From: Pseudomonas corrugata
Lineage (GTDB): Bacteria > Pseudomonadota > Gammaproteobacteria > Pseudomonadales > Pseudomonadaceae
Length of the DNA: 64,000 nt
Direction: 5' to 3'
NCBI RefSeq assembly: GCF_001269905.1
Contig: NZ_LHVK01000008.1
Span: forward strand, 548,919-612,918
Shown here one piece after another: positions 53,414-61,810 of the stretch. The position numbers were made by a program, and so were the translations under genes. The stretch's first letter is position 1; each line of letters opens with the position of its first letter. The notes beneath the pieces were generated by a model that saw only the letters and a list, made by a program, of their open reading frames with translations, made no database searches and was not told the origin of the DNA.

Positions 53414-53497
53414 GGGTCGGTGGCTGCTTCGAAAAAAATCAAAAGAAAAATCTGCCTTGGACAGATGGCCGGTACGGCAAAATGCTTGCAGAAAGTT

Positions 53498-53522
53498 TGG
53501 AATACCATAATATGATATTCCA
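53498..53522. promoter_or_regulatory. Probable operator upstream of the ABC-monooxygenase operon
   Basis: TGGAATA, 11 bases, TATTCCA forms an inverted repeat; the centre contains ATACCATAATA, shared in reverse with the ribBA promoter region. It lies about 150 bases before the first gene. Confidence 0.55.
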
Positions 53523-53672
53523 TAGACCGAACGTTTCAGCCAAGTGCGCCCGGCAGGGAAAGCACAGCCATCCAGCCCTTGGCACGGTCCTGCAAAGCCA
53601 GATGGACCTATAGCTCCCGATAAGCGGGCACACACAAGCCCGCTCAATAAACACAACAATGAGGGCGTGAAA

Positions 53673-54698
53673 ATGGTGTTGAAGAAAAGTGCAGTTGCCA
53701 TTCTTTTTGCTGGCTTGATAGGTGTCACCAGCCAGGCGACGATGGCGGCCGAGAGCGTCAACTTCGTCAGTTGGGGTGGTACTACCCAGGATGCACAGAA
53801 ACAGGCCTGGGCCGACCCGTTCAGCAAGAGCACCGGAATCACTGTGGTTCAGGATGGCCCGACCGACTACGGCAAGCTCAAGGCCATGGTCGAGAGCGGC
53901 AATGTGCAGTGGGACGTGGTTGACGTCGAGGCTGACTTTGCCTTGCGCGCCGCCGCCGAGGGCCTGCTCGAACCCCTGGACTTCTCAGTCATCCAGCGCG
54001 ACAAGATCGACCCTCGCTTCGTTTCCGACCACGGCGTAGGTTCCTTCTACTTCTCCTTTGTCCTCGGCTACAACGAAGGCAAGCTCGGTGCCGGCAAGCC
54101 GCAGGACTGGTCCGCGCTGTTCGACACCAAGACCTATCCCGGCAAGCGCGCTCTGTACAAATGGCCGAGCCCTGGCGTGCTTGAACTGGCCCTGCTGGCC
54201 GACGGCGTTCCCCAGGACAAGCTCTATCCCCTGGACCTGGATCGTGCCTTCAAGAAACTCGACACCATCAAGAAAGACATCGTCTGGTGGGGCGGCGGCG
54301 CCCAGTCCCAGCAACTGCTCGCATCCGGTGAAGCCAGCCTCGGTCAGTTCTGGAACGGCCGGATTTATGCCCTGCAACAGGACGGCGCGCCGGTGGGCGT
54401 GAGTTGGAAACAGAACCTGGTCATGGCTGACATCCTGGTCGTGCCGAAGGGCTCTAAAAACAAAGCCGCCGCCATGAAGTTCCTGGCCAACTCCAGCAGT
54501 GCCAAGGGCCAGGCCGACTTCTCCAACCTGACCGCTTATGCGCCGGTCAACGTCGATAGCGTCGCGCGCCTGGATTCGGTGCTCGCTCCCAACCTGCCGA
54601 CCGCCTACGCCAAGGATCAGATCACGCTCGATTTCGCGTACTGGGCCAAGAACGGTCAGGACATCGCGACACGGTGGAACGAATGGCTGGTCAAATGA
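53673..54698 (+). CDS. ABC transporter substrate-binding protein, PotD-like
   Basis: The 341-residue periplasmic protein has a signal peptide (SAVAILFAGLIGVTSQATMA, cut before AESVNF) and the family 1 solute-binding fold of the polyamine/opine type: SVNFVSWGGTTQDAQKQAW, WDVVDVEADFALRAAAEG and VGSFYFSFVLGYNEGKLG. Start 53673 (MVLKKSAVA) has GAGGG 8 bases upstream; the longer frame is rejected. Its stop overlaps the first permease start (ATGA). The ligand is unknown; polyamine, amino-sugar or heterocyclic amine compounds fit the family. Confidence 0.9.
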   Translation: MVLKKSAVAILFAGLIGVTSQATMAAESVNFVSWGGTTQDAQKQAWADPFSKSTGITVVQDGPTDYGKLKAMVESGNVQWDVVDVEADFALRAAAEGLLEPLDFSVIQRDKIDPRFVSDHGVGSFYFSFVLGYNEGKLGAGKPQDWSALFDTKTYPGKRALYKWPSPGVLELALLADGVPQDKLYPLDLDRAFKKLDTIKKDIVWWGGGAQSQQLLASGEASLGQFWNGRIYALQQDGAPVGVSWKQNLVMADILVVPKGSKNKAAAMKFLANSSSAKGQADFSNLTAYAPVNVDSVARLDSVLAPNLPTAYAKDQITLDFAYWAKNGQDIATRWNEWLVK

Positions 54699-55621
54699 AA
54701 ATGTCGGCAACGACAACCCAACACACCGGGAGCGCCCCTGGCGCTGCCGATGTGGCAACTGTCAAGGCAGCGGCGACTCCGTCGCTGGCCCAACGCTGGC
54801 GCGGGGTCGGTAACTTGGCTCCCGCCCTGCTGTTCCTTGGCCTGTTTTTCCTGGCGCCGCTGATCGGCCTGTTGTTGCGTGGCGTGCTGGAACCGGTGCC
54901 CGGGTTGGGCAACTACGAACAACTGTTCGCCAACTCGGCCTATACCCGAGTGCTGCTCAATACCTTTTCGGTGGCCGGCCTGGTGACGCTGTTCAGCCTG
55001 CTGCTGGGCTTTCCACTGGCCTGGGCCATCACCCTGGTGCCCCGTGGCTGGGGACGCTGGATCTTGAACATCGTGCTGCTATCGATGTGGACCAGCCTGC
55101 TGGCCCGGACCTACTCCTGGCTGGTGCTGTTGCAGGCGTCCGGCGTGATCAACAAGGCGTTGATGGCCCTGGGGATCATCGACCAGCCCCTGGAGATGGT
55201 GCACAACCTCACCGGCGTGGTGATCGGCATGAGCTACATCATGATCCCGTTCATTGTCTTGCCGTTGCAGGCAACCATGCAGGCCATCGACCCGATGATC
55301 CTGCAAGCCGGCTCTATCTGCGGTGCCAGTCCCTGGACCAATTTCTTCCGGGTGTTCTTGCCTCTGTGCCGGCCGGGGCTGTTTTCCGGTGGTCTGATGG
55401 TATTCGTGATGTCCCTGGGTTACTACGTCACCCCGGCGCTGCTCGGCGGTGCGCAGAACATGATGCTGCCGGAATTCATCATCCAGCAGGTGCAATCGTT
55501 CCTCAACTGGGGCCTGGCGAGCGCCGGTGCCGCGTTGCTGATCGTCATCACGCTGGTGCTGTTCTACTTCTACCTGAAGCTTCAGCCGGAATCCCCGGTT
55601 GGCGCCAGTAACGCGAGGTAA
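54695..55621 (+). CDS. ABC transporter permease 1 (PotB-like)
   Basis: The 308-residue protein has a hydrophilic N-terminal extension of about 40 residues, then six helices and the permease-ATPase contact loop LQAGSICGASPWTNFFRVFLPLCRPG. Start 54695 overlaps the binding-protein stop. It is followed after 6 bases by the second permease. Confidence 0.92.
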   Translation: MKMSATTTQHTGSAPGAADVATVKAAATPSLAQRWRGVGNLAPALLFLGLFFLAPLIGLLLRGVLEPVPGLGNYEQLFANSAYTRVLLNTFSVAGLVTLFSLLLGFPLAWAITLVPRGWGRWILNIVLLSMWTSLLARTYSWLVLLQASGVINKALMALGIIDQPLEMVHNLTGVVIGMSYIMIPFIVLPLQATMQAIDPMILQAGSICGASPWTNFFRVFLPLCRPGLFSGGLMVFVMSLGYYVTPALLGGAQNMMLPEFIIQQVQSFLNWGLASAGAALLIVITLVLFYFYLKLQPESPVGASNAR

Positions 55622-55627
55622 ATCGTC

Positions 55628-56437
55628 ATGCTCCTGACTCCCAATGCCATGAGCCGGCGCATGCGCTTCGGTCTGTACTTCACGACCGGGTTGATCGGGT
55701 TGTTCCTGCTGCTGCCGATCGTGTTCATCGTGCTGCTGTCGTTCGGCTCATCCCAGTGGCTGGTCTTCCCGCCACCGGGCTGGACGCTCAAATGGTACGG
55801 CCAGTTCTTTTCCAATCCCGACTGGATGAACGCCGCGCTGGCGAGCCTCAAGGTCGCGGTACTGACCACCCTCTGCGCCGTAGCTCTGGGCCTGCCCACC
55901 GCATTTGCCCTGGTGCGTGGTCGGTTTCCGGGGCGGGAAATGCTCTACGGCCTGTTCACCCTGCCGATGATCGTGCCGCTGGTCATCATCGCCGTGGCGG
56001 TGTATGCGCTGTTCCTCAAGCTTGGCTACACCGGCACGATGTTCGCGTTCGTGGTCAGTCACGTCATTGTCGCGTTGCCATTCACCATCATCTCGATCAT
56101 CAACTCGTTGAAGCTGTTCGACCAGTCCATCGAAGACGCCGCCGTGATCTGCGGCGCCTCGCGACTGCAAGCGGTGTTCAAGGTCACCTTCCCGGCCATC
56201 CGCCCGGGCATGATCGCCGGCGCCCTGTTCGCGTTCCTGGTGTCGTGGGACGAAGTGGTGCTGAGCGTGATGATGGCCAGCCCGACCCTGCAAACCCTGC
56301 CCGTAAAGATGTGGACCACCCTGCGCCAGGACCTGACGCCTGTGATCGCCGTCGCTTCGACGCTGCTGATCGGCCTCTCGGTCCTGGTGATGGTGATCGC
56401 CGCCGCCCTGCGCCGGCGCAATGAAATCAGCGCCTGA
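55628..56437 (+). CDS. ABC transporter permease 2 (PotC-like)
   Basis: The 269-residue membrane protein has six helices and the contact loop EDAAVICGASRLQAVFKVTFPAIRPG. It pairs with the preceding permease to form the channel of the importer. The ATPase gene starts 17 bases downstream. Confidence 0.92.
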   Translation: MLLTPNAMSRRMRFGLYFTTGLIGLFLLLPIVFIVLLSFGSSQWLVFPPPGWTLKWYGQFFSNPDWMNAALASLKVAVLTTLCAVALGLPTAFALVRGRFPGREMLYGLFTLPMIVPLVIIAVAVYALFLKLGYTGTMFAFVVSHVIVALPFTIISIINSLKLFDQSIEDAAVICGASRLQAVFKVTFPAIRPGMIAGALFAFLVSWDEVVLSVMMASPTLQTLPVKMWTTLRQDLTPVIAVASTLLIGLSVLVMVIAAALRRRNEISA

Positions 56438-56454
56438 GCGCCTAGGAGAACACA

Positions 56455-57606
56455 ATGAGTGCCGTCAAAGACCCCGCACAACAGAACAACAAGACCCTGG
56501 TCAGCCTGCGCAACCTGAACAAGCACTACGGCGACTTTGCCGCCGTCGACGATATTGCCCTCGAGATCCAGGACGGCGAGTTCCTGACCTTCCTCGGCTC
56601 CAGCGGCTCGGGCAAGAGCACCACATTGTCGATGCTGGCCGGCTTTGAAACCCCCAGCAGCGGCGAGATCCTGGTGGACGGCAAATCCCTGGTCAACGTA
56701 CCACCGCACAAGCGCGACATCGGCATGGTGTTCCAGCGCTACTCGCTGTTCCCGCATCTGTCGGTGCGCGACAACATCGCCTTCCCGCTGGCGATCCGCA
56801 AACTGGCGCCTGCCGAGCGAGACCGTCGGGTCGATGCGATGCTCAAGCTGGTGCAGCTGGAGCAGTTTGCCCATCGCCGGCCTTCGCAACTCTCCGGCGG
56901 CCAGCAGCAACGGGTCGCCATTGCCCGGGCGCTGGTTTATGAACCACGCATCCTGCTGATGGACGAACCCCTCGGAGCCCTGGACAAAAAACTCCGGGAA
57001 GATCTGCAGGATGAACTGCGCCAGTTGCATCGACGTCTGGGCATCACCATCGTCTACGTGACCCACGACCAGGAAGAAGCCATGCGCCTGTCCCAGCGCA
57101 TCGCCATTTTCAGCCACGGCAAGATCGTTGGCCTGGGCACCGGTTATGACCTCTACCAGAACCCGCCGAATGCCTTTGTCGCGTCGTTCCTGGGCAACTC
57201 CAACTTCCTCAAGCTCAAGGCCCAGGGCAACGCGGTGGCGACCTTCGAAGGCCAGTCGCTGTCGATCCGCCTGACCGCGGGCCTGCAAACCGACCAGGAC
57301 GTGCTGCTGATGGTACGCCCGGAAAAAGCCGTGGCCCTGAGCACCGAACAGGCTGCTCAAGCGCCATTGGCAGCCGGCTGGAATGAAGTCTCGGCCAAGG
57401 TCGTCGAAGTGCTGTTCCTCGGCGAAAGCCAGACCTGCAGCGTGGTGACGTCCGGCGGCACCGCCATGACCGTCAAGGCCCTCTCCGCCGCCGGCATGCC
57501 ACTCAAGGCCGGCGACCCGGTGCGTGTGCGCTGGGCCACTGCCGATGCGTGTGTCTACACCCAATGGGCCGAGAGCGACCTGAACAAAGCCGCCGGTGCT
57601 CATTGA
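56455..57606 (+). CDS. ABC transporter ATPase (PotA-like)
   Basis: The 383-residue ATPase has Walker A GSSGSGKST, Q loop VFQRYSLFPHL, signature LSGGQQQR, Walker B ILLMDEPLGALD and switch His in YVTHDQ, followed by a C-terminal TOBE-like regulatory domain (about 280-375). GGAG lies just before the ATG. It powers the importer encoded by the three preceding genes. Confidence 0.95.
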   Translation: MSAVKDPAQQNNKTLVSLRNLNKHYGDFAAVDDIALEIQDGEFLTFLGSSGSGKSTTLSMLAGFETPSSGEILVDGKSLVNVPPHKRDIGMVFQRYSLFPHLSVRDNIAFPLAIRKLAPAERDRRVDAMLKLVQLEQFAHRRPSQLSGGQQQRVAIARALVYEPRILLMDEPLGALDKKLREDLQDELRQLHRRLGITIVYVTHDQEEAMRLSQRIAIFSHGKIVGLGTGYDLYQNPPNAFVASFLGNSNFLKLKAQGNAVATFEGQSLSIRLTAGLQTDQDVLLMVRPEKAVALSTEQAAQAPLAAGWNEVSAKVVEVLFLGESQTCSVVTSGGTAMTVKALSAAGMPLKAGDPVRVRWATADACVYTQWAESDLNKAAGAH

Positions 57607-57647
57607 TGAACACGAAGTCATTACCGCCTGCGTACGAGGACTGTTAA

Positions 57648-58133
57648 ATGATTGATGCCAACGTTTACAAACAAGTCATGGGTTCGTTCCCGTCCGGCGT
57701 GACGGTCATCACCACCCTTGATGACGACGGGCAGATCGTCGGCCTCACCGCCAGCGCCTTCAGCTCGTTGTCGATGGACCCGGCCCTGGTGCTCTTCTGT
57801 CCCAACTACAGCTCCGATTCCTACCCGGTGCTGATCCGCAACAAGCGCTTCGCCATCCATTTGCTCTCCGGCGGGCAACAGAACGAAGCCTATGCCTTCG
57901 CCCGCAAAGGCAAGGACAAGGCCCAGGGCATCGAATGGACCCTGAGTGAGCTGGGCAACCCCTTGCTGAGCAACGCCACCGCCATCATCGAATGCGAACT
58001 GTGGCGTGAATACGAAGGCGGCGACCACGCCATCATGGTCGGCGCCGTGAAGAACCTGATCGTGCCGCAACACACCCAAGGCCCGCTGGTTTATTGCCAC
58101 GGAAAAATGGGCGCCCTGCCCGTCCTCGCCTGA
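57648..58133 (+). CDS. Flavin reductase domain protein
   Basis: The 161-residue protein matches short-chain flavin reductases of two-component monooxygenases: MGSFPSGVTVITTLDDDGQIVGLTASAFSSLSMDPALVL at the start and ECELWREYEGGDHAIMVGAVKNL near the end with the GDH motif. It makes reduced FMN or FAD from NAD(P)H and lies immediately before the luciferase-like gene (30 bases), so it is the probable FMNH2 donor for it. Confidence 0.92.
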   Translation: MIDANVYKQVMGSFPSGVTVITTLDDDGQIVGLTASAFSSLSMDPALVLFCPNYSSDSYPVLIRNKRFAIHLLSGGQQNEAYAFARKGKDKAQGIEWTLSELGNPLLSNATAIIECELWREYEGGDHAIMVGAVKNLIVPQHTQGPLVYCHGKMGALPVLA

Positions 58134-58163
58134 ACTGATCGTTAATCATCAAGAGATAGCGCC

Positions 58164-59207
58164 ATGAAATTTTCCCTGTTCGTACATATGGAACGTTGGG
58201 ACGAAAGCATCAGCCATCGCCAGCTGTTCGAAGACTTGACCGAACTGACTCTCATAGCCGAGGCCGGTGGTTTCAGCACCGTCTGGATCGGTGAACACCA
58301 CGCGATGGAATACACCATCTCGCCCAGCCCGATGCCGCTGCTGGCCTATCTGGCAGCCAAGACCAACACCATTCATCTGGGCGCCGGCACCATCATTGCG
58401 CCGTTCTGGCATCCGTTGCGGGCAGCCGGTGAATGCGCATTGCTGGACGTGATCAGCAACGGACGCATGGAAGTCGGCCTGGCGCGCGGTGCTTATCAAG
58501 TGGAGTTCGACCGCATGGCGGGCGGCATGCCGGCAGCCTCCGGCGGCCAGGCATTGCGGGAAATGGTTCCGGCGATACGGGCACTGTGGCAAGGCGACTA
58601 CGCCCATGACGGCGACATCTGGAAATTCCCGACATCCACCAGCGTGCCCAAGCCGATCCAGAAGCCGAACCCACCCATGTGGATCGCGGCCCGCGACCCG
58701 GACTCGCACAACTTCGCAGTCGCCAACGGTTGCAACGTCATGGTGACGCCATTGATGAAGGGCGACGAGGAAGTCCTCGACCTGAAGAACAAGTTCCAGA
58801 ACGCGCTGGACAACAACCCCGGCGTACCGCGCCCGCAACTGATGGTGCTGCGTCACACCCATGTGCACTCGACCGACAATCCCGAAGGCTGGAAAGTCGG
58901 CGCCAAGGCCATTGCGAAGTTCTACCGCACCTTCGACGCCTGGTTCGGTAACAAGGAAACCCCGGTCAACGGCTTCCTGGCGCCAAGCCCGGAAGAAAAG
59001 TTCGCCGGTCGTCCGGAGTTCGAACTCGAGAGTCTGCACAAGACCGCCATGATCGGTACTCCGGAAGAAATCATTCCACGCATCAAGTACTACCAGGAAC
59101 TGGGCGTCGACGAGTTCAGCTTCTGGTGCGACAACAGCCTGCCCCATGCGGAGAAGAAGAAATCCCTGGAATTGTTCATCAAGCACGTGGTGCCGGCGTT
59201 TCGGTGA
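58164..59207 (+). CDS. Luciferase-like (LLM class) flavin-dependent monooxygenase
   Basis: The 347-residue protein belongs to the bacterial luciferase-like group: MKFSLFVHMERWDE, ELTLIAEAGGFSTVWIGEHH, then LDVISNGRMEVGLARG (flavin phosphate site) and a C-terminal MIGTPEEIIPRIKYYQELGV. It lacks the usual sulfonate- or nitrilotriacetate-monooxygenase context, so the substrate is open. Gene order (binding protein, two permeases, ATPase, reductase, monooxygenase) implies oxygenation of an imported compound. A terminator lies about 150 bases downstream. Confidence 0.92.
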   Translation: MKFSLFVHMERWDESISHRQLFEDLTELTLIAEAGGFSTVWIGEHHAMEYTISPSPMPLLAYLAAKTNTIHLGAGTIIAPFWHPLRAAGECALLDVISNGRMEVGLARGAYQVEFDRMAGGMPAASGGQALREMVPAIRALWQGDYAHDGDIWKFPTSTSVPKPIQKPNPPMWIAARDPDSHNFAVANGCNVMVTPLMKGDEEVLDLKNKFQNALDNNPGVPRPQLMVLRHTHVHSTDNPEGWKVGAKAIAKFYRTFDAWFGNKETPVNGFLAPSPEEKFAGRPEFELESLHKTAMIGTPEEIIPRIKYYQELGVDEFSFWCDNSLPHAEKKKSLELFIKHVVPAFR

Positions 59208-59228
59208 TCGCGCAGTGCAGTCAGGACG

Positions 59229-59332
59229 CTATCGCGAGCAGGCTCGCTCCCACAGGGGATTAATGGAGCACCCAGAGCAAGTGCATATCATGCAAACCAA
59301 TGTGGGAGCGAGCCTGCTCGCGATGGCGGCCT
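59229..59332. repeat. Paired REP element, family B
   Basis: CTATCGCGAGCAGGCTCGCT (59229) and TGTGGGAGCGAGCCTGCTCG (59301) in inverted orientation after the monooxygenase gene. Confidence 0.86.
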
Positions 59333-59354
59333 GAAGGAAAAGATGCTCCATGAA

Positions 59355-59386
59355 ATGCCCGGACTTGAAGGCCCGGGCATTTTTTG
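59355..59386. terminator. Terminator between the monooxygenase operon and the TonB receptor
   Basis: ATGCCCGG-10 bases-CCGGGCAT followed by TTTTTT. It ends the plus-strand operon; the minus-strand receptor gene ends 10 bases further on. Confidence 0.85.
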
Positions 59387-59395
59387 TTTCAAGGA

Positions 59396-61507
59396 TCAGA
59401 AGGTCACGCTGGCACTCAGGCGCGCGGTACGCGGTTCCCCGACGGCGACCTGCAGTTGGCTACCGGTGGAGGACGGGTAGTACTGCTTGTCGAACAGGTT
59501 GTCCACGTTCAGTTGCAGCGAGGTCTTGTGCCCGAATACCGGCGACTCCCAGCGCAGGAAGGCATCGGCCACGGTGTAGCTGCCCAACCAGAATTCGTTG
59601 TCGTTGTTGGCAGCACGCTCGCCGACGTAGCGAGCGCCGGCACCAGCGTGCCAGGCGCCGAATTCGGCGGGTACACTCAAGTGATGCGACAGGTACAGGC
59701 TGGCGGTGTGCTTGGGCGCGTCCGCCAGGCGATGGCCTTCGTCGTCCGGGTCGTCGAGGATTTCCGTGTGGGTGTAGGCGTAGGTGCCGATCAGGTCCCA
59801 GCGTTCGGCGAGACGTCCGGTGACGTCCAACTCCAGGCCTTGGGAGCCGACTTTGCCGGCGGCTTCCGCGACATTATCCACCACCGTCACTACATTCGTT
59901 TTAACGATGTCGAACAGGGCGAGATTGATATTCAGCCCAGGCAGAGGATCATATTTGGCACCGATTTCATAACTGCGCCCTTCCTCCGGCTTGAAAGTGC
60001 TGAGGTTGTCATCGACGGTATCGTTGGGTTTGAACGAACGGCTGTAATTCCCGTACAGGGACAAGGTTTCGTCGGCTTTATAGACCAATCCCAGAAACGG
60101 AACAAAGGCATCGCCGTTATCGTCGCGAACAGGCACTCGCTTGATCATTCCCGTTTCACTGAACTGGTCGTAATGCTGGTAGCGTCCGCCAAACACCAAA
60201 ATCCAGCGGTCATCCAGGTGCCAGTTGTCCTTCAGATAAACGGAGCTGGAGGTCAGTTTGTTACTCAAGTTGCTTTGCGCAGCATTTATCTTGCTTGGCT
60301 CTGCCAGACCACCATAAACCGGCGCGGTGATATCGAACCCTCCTTGTGCAGTGCCACGGTACGTCTTGCCTCGGTATTGATCGGACACCTGATTATCGAC
60401 ACCGATCAGCAGATCATGGCGCTGGCCGAACAGCTCCTGCTTGCCCATGAAATCCCAACTGACGTAGCGGGTTTCGTCGTCGTAATGAGCGCCGTTGGCC
60501 TTTCGGCTCAATAGATTTCCCGTCAGAACGTCGGGCTGCGCAATCGAAAGACTGTACCGATCATTGTTCCAGCCATAAGTCACGCGAGTCTTCCACGCCT
60601 CGCTCAGCTCATACTCGAAACGTGCCGTCGCCGTCTCGCGAATCCCCACGCTCTTGGCCCAGCGCTCGTCGAGGCGCTTGTCATAATCGATATCCGCCGG
60701 ATGCCCATCGGTGAACACCGTCCCACGGTCGAACGGGTTGGAATATTCGTTGTACTCATAGCTCAGGTTTAACGAAGCCCGCTCACCGGTCCAGGCCAGG
60801 GACGGCGCGACCAGCGTGCTTTCATTCACGCCGTAGTTGCGCCAGTAATCTTCATGACCACGCTCAGCAATCAGCCGATACGCCAGCCCGGTATCGCCCA
60901 CCGGCCCGGTGGTGTCCACGGCCATGGTGCCGCCGCCTTCGCTATAGGCCGAGCCGCTTAGCGTGGTGCTTTGGGTGTATTCGGGCTTTTTGCTGATGAT
61001 GTTGACCAAACCGCCAGGCTCCAGCGCACCATACAACATCGAGGCGGGGCCCTTGAGCACTTCGACCCGCTCGGTGGTAGCGCTGAAGTTGTGCCCCAGG
61101 TTCGAACGCACGCCGTCGCGCAGGATCGAGCCGTCGTCGTTGGTGCCAAAACCACGCTTGATCAGCGAGTCCCGCGAACCACCCAGGGTATTGCCCTGGC
61201 TGACACCGCTGACGAACTTCATCGCGTCGCTCAGCGAGCGAACCTGATAATCGTCCAGCGTCTGCTGGGTCACCACATTGATCGATTGTGCCTCTTCCTT
61301 GATCGGTACGTCGCTTTTGCTCGCGGTGCTGGCTTGCGATGCCGTGTAGCCCTCATCTTGTGTGATGCGGCTGCCCTGGATGTCCGTGGTGGGCAGTTCG
61401 AGTACGTCCTGTGCCCACAAAGGATTTGCGATGAAGCAGCAGGACAAGGTTGGTAATACACACTTGATGAAGACGTTGCGATTCGCGGGAGGGGTGGAAC
61501 GATTCAA
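59396..61507 (-). CDS. TonB-dependent siderophore receptor
   Basis: The 703-residue outer-membrane protein has a signal peptide (KCVLPTLSCCFIANPLWA, cut before QDVLEL), a plug domain (about 60-190: EEAQSINVVTQQTL, RGFGTNDDGSILRDGVRSN, ERVEVLKGPASMLYGALEPGG) and a 22-strand barrel ending in Phe (LSASVTF). It lacks the extra N-terminal signalling domain of FpvA-type transducers, so it is uptake only. A Fur-like site lies upstream. The substrate, a ferric siderophore of the ferrichrome/FhuA-like class, is a guess. Confidence 0.92.
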   Translation of the reverse strand: MNRSTPPANRNVFIKCVLPTLSCCFIANPLWAQDVLELPTTDIQGSRITQDEGYTASQASTASKSDVPIKEEAQSINVVTQQTLDDYQVRSLSDAMKFVSGVSQGNTLGGSRDSLIKRGFGTNDDGSILRDGVRSNLGHNFSATTERVEVLKGPASMLYGALEPGGLVNIISKKPEYTQSTTLSGSAYSEGGGTMAVDTTGPVGDTGLAYRLIAERGHEDYWRNYGVNESTLVAPSLAWTGERASLNLSYEYNEYSNPFDRGTVFTDGHPADIDYDKRLDERWAKSVGIRETATARFEYELSEAWKTRVTYGWNNDRYSLSIAQPDVLTGNLLSRKANGAHYDDETRYVSWDFMGKQELFGQRHDLLIGVDNQVSDQYRGKTYRGTAQGGFDITAPVYGGLAEPSKINAAQSNLSNKLTSSSVYLKDNWHLDDRWILVFGGRYQHYDQFSETGMIKRVPVRDDNGDAFVPFLGLVYKADETLSLYGNYSRSFKPNDTVDDNLSTFKPEEGRSYEIGAKYDPLPGLNINLALFDIVKTNVVTVVDNVAEAAGKVGSQGLELDVTGRLAERWDLIGTYAYTHTEILDDPDDEGHRLADAPKHTASLYLSHHLSVPAEFGAWHAGAGARYVGERAANNDNEFWLGSYTVADAFLRWESPVFGHKTSLQLNVDNLFDKQYYPSSTGSQLQVAVGEPRTARLSASVTF

Positions 61508-61547
61508 GACGCAGCACTCGTAGGGAACGTTAATGCGAGCGAATATA

Positions 61548-61570
61548 CTTTGAGAATGATTCCCAGTAAA
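61548..61570 (-). promoter_or_regulatory. Fur-box-like site of the TonB receptor gene
   Basis: On the minus strand GGGAATCATTCTCAAAG matches the right half AATCATTATC of the Fur consensus at 9 of 10 bases. It lies about 45 bases before the receptor start. Confidence 0.65.
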
Positions 61571-61603
61571 TACTTTCTATGGTCCTTATAACCACGCCCA
61601 ACC

Positions 61604-61694
61604 CCTGTAGGAGCGAGCCTGCTCGCGATAACGGTGCATCAGTCACAGCCTGTCTGGATGGAAGTCCCTCATCGCGTGCAGGCTTGCTCCCACA
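61604..61694. repeat. Paired REP element, family B/C hybrid
   Basis: TGTAGGAGCGAGCCTGCTCG (61605) faces a unit reading CATCGCGTGCAGGCTTGCTC (61670), so the two halves differ more than in other pairs. Confidence 0.8.
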
Positions 61695-61810
61695 AGTCCT
61701 CCGTACACCAAACAAACGAAGTGATATCAAAACGCCCTGCCGCACTAAAGCTTTGGCCTTTGCGGTCGAATGTATTCCATTGAGAGGTTTCTTTGCCCAG
61801 GAGCTATGGC

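Noticed and set aside
59384..60514. 376-codon plus-strand frame over the TonB receptor
   Set aside because: Antisense shadow; composition (Val/Gln/Gly) typical of reversed barrel genes.
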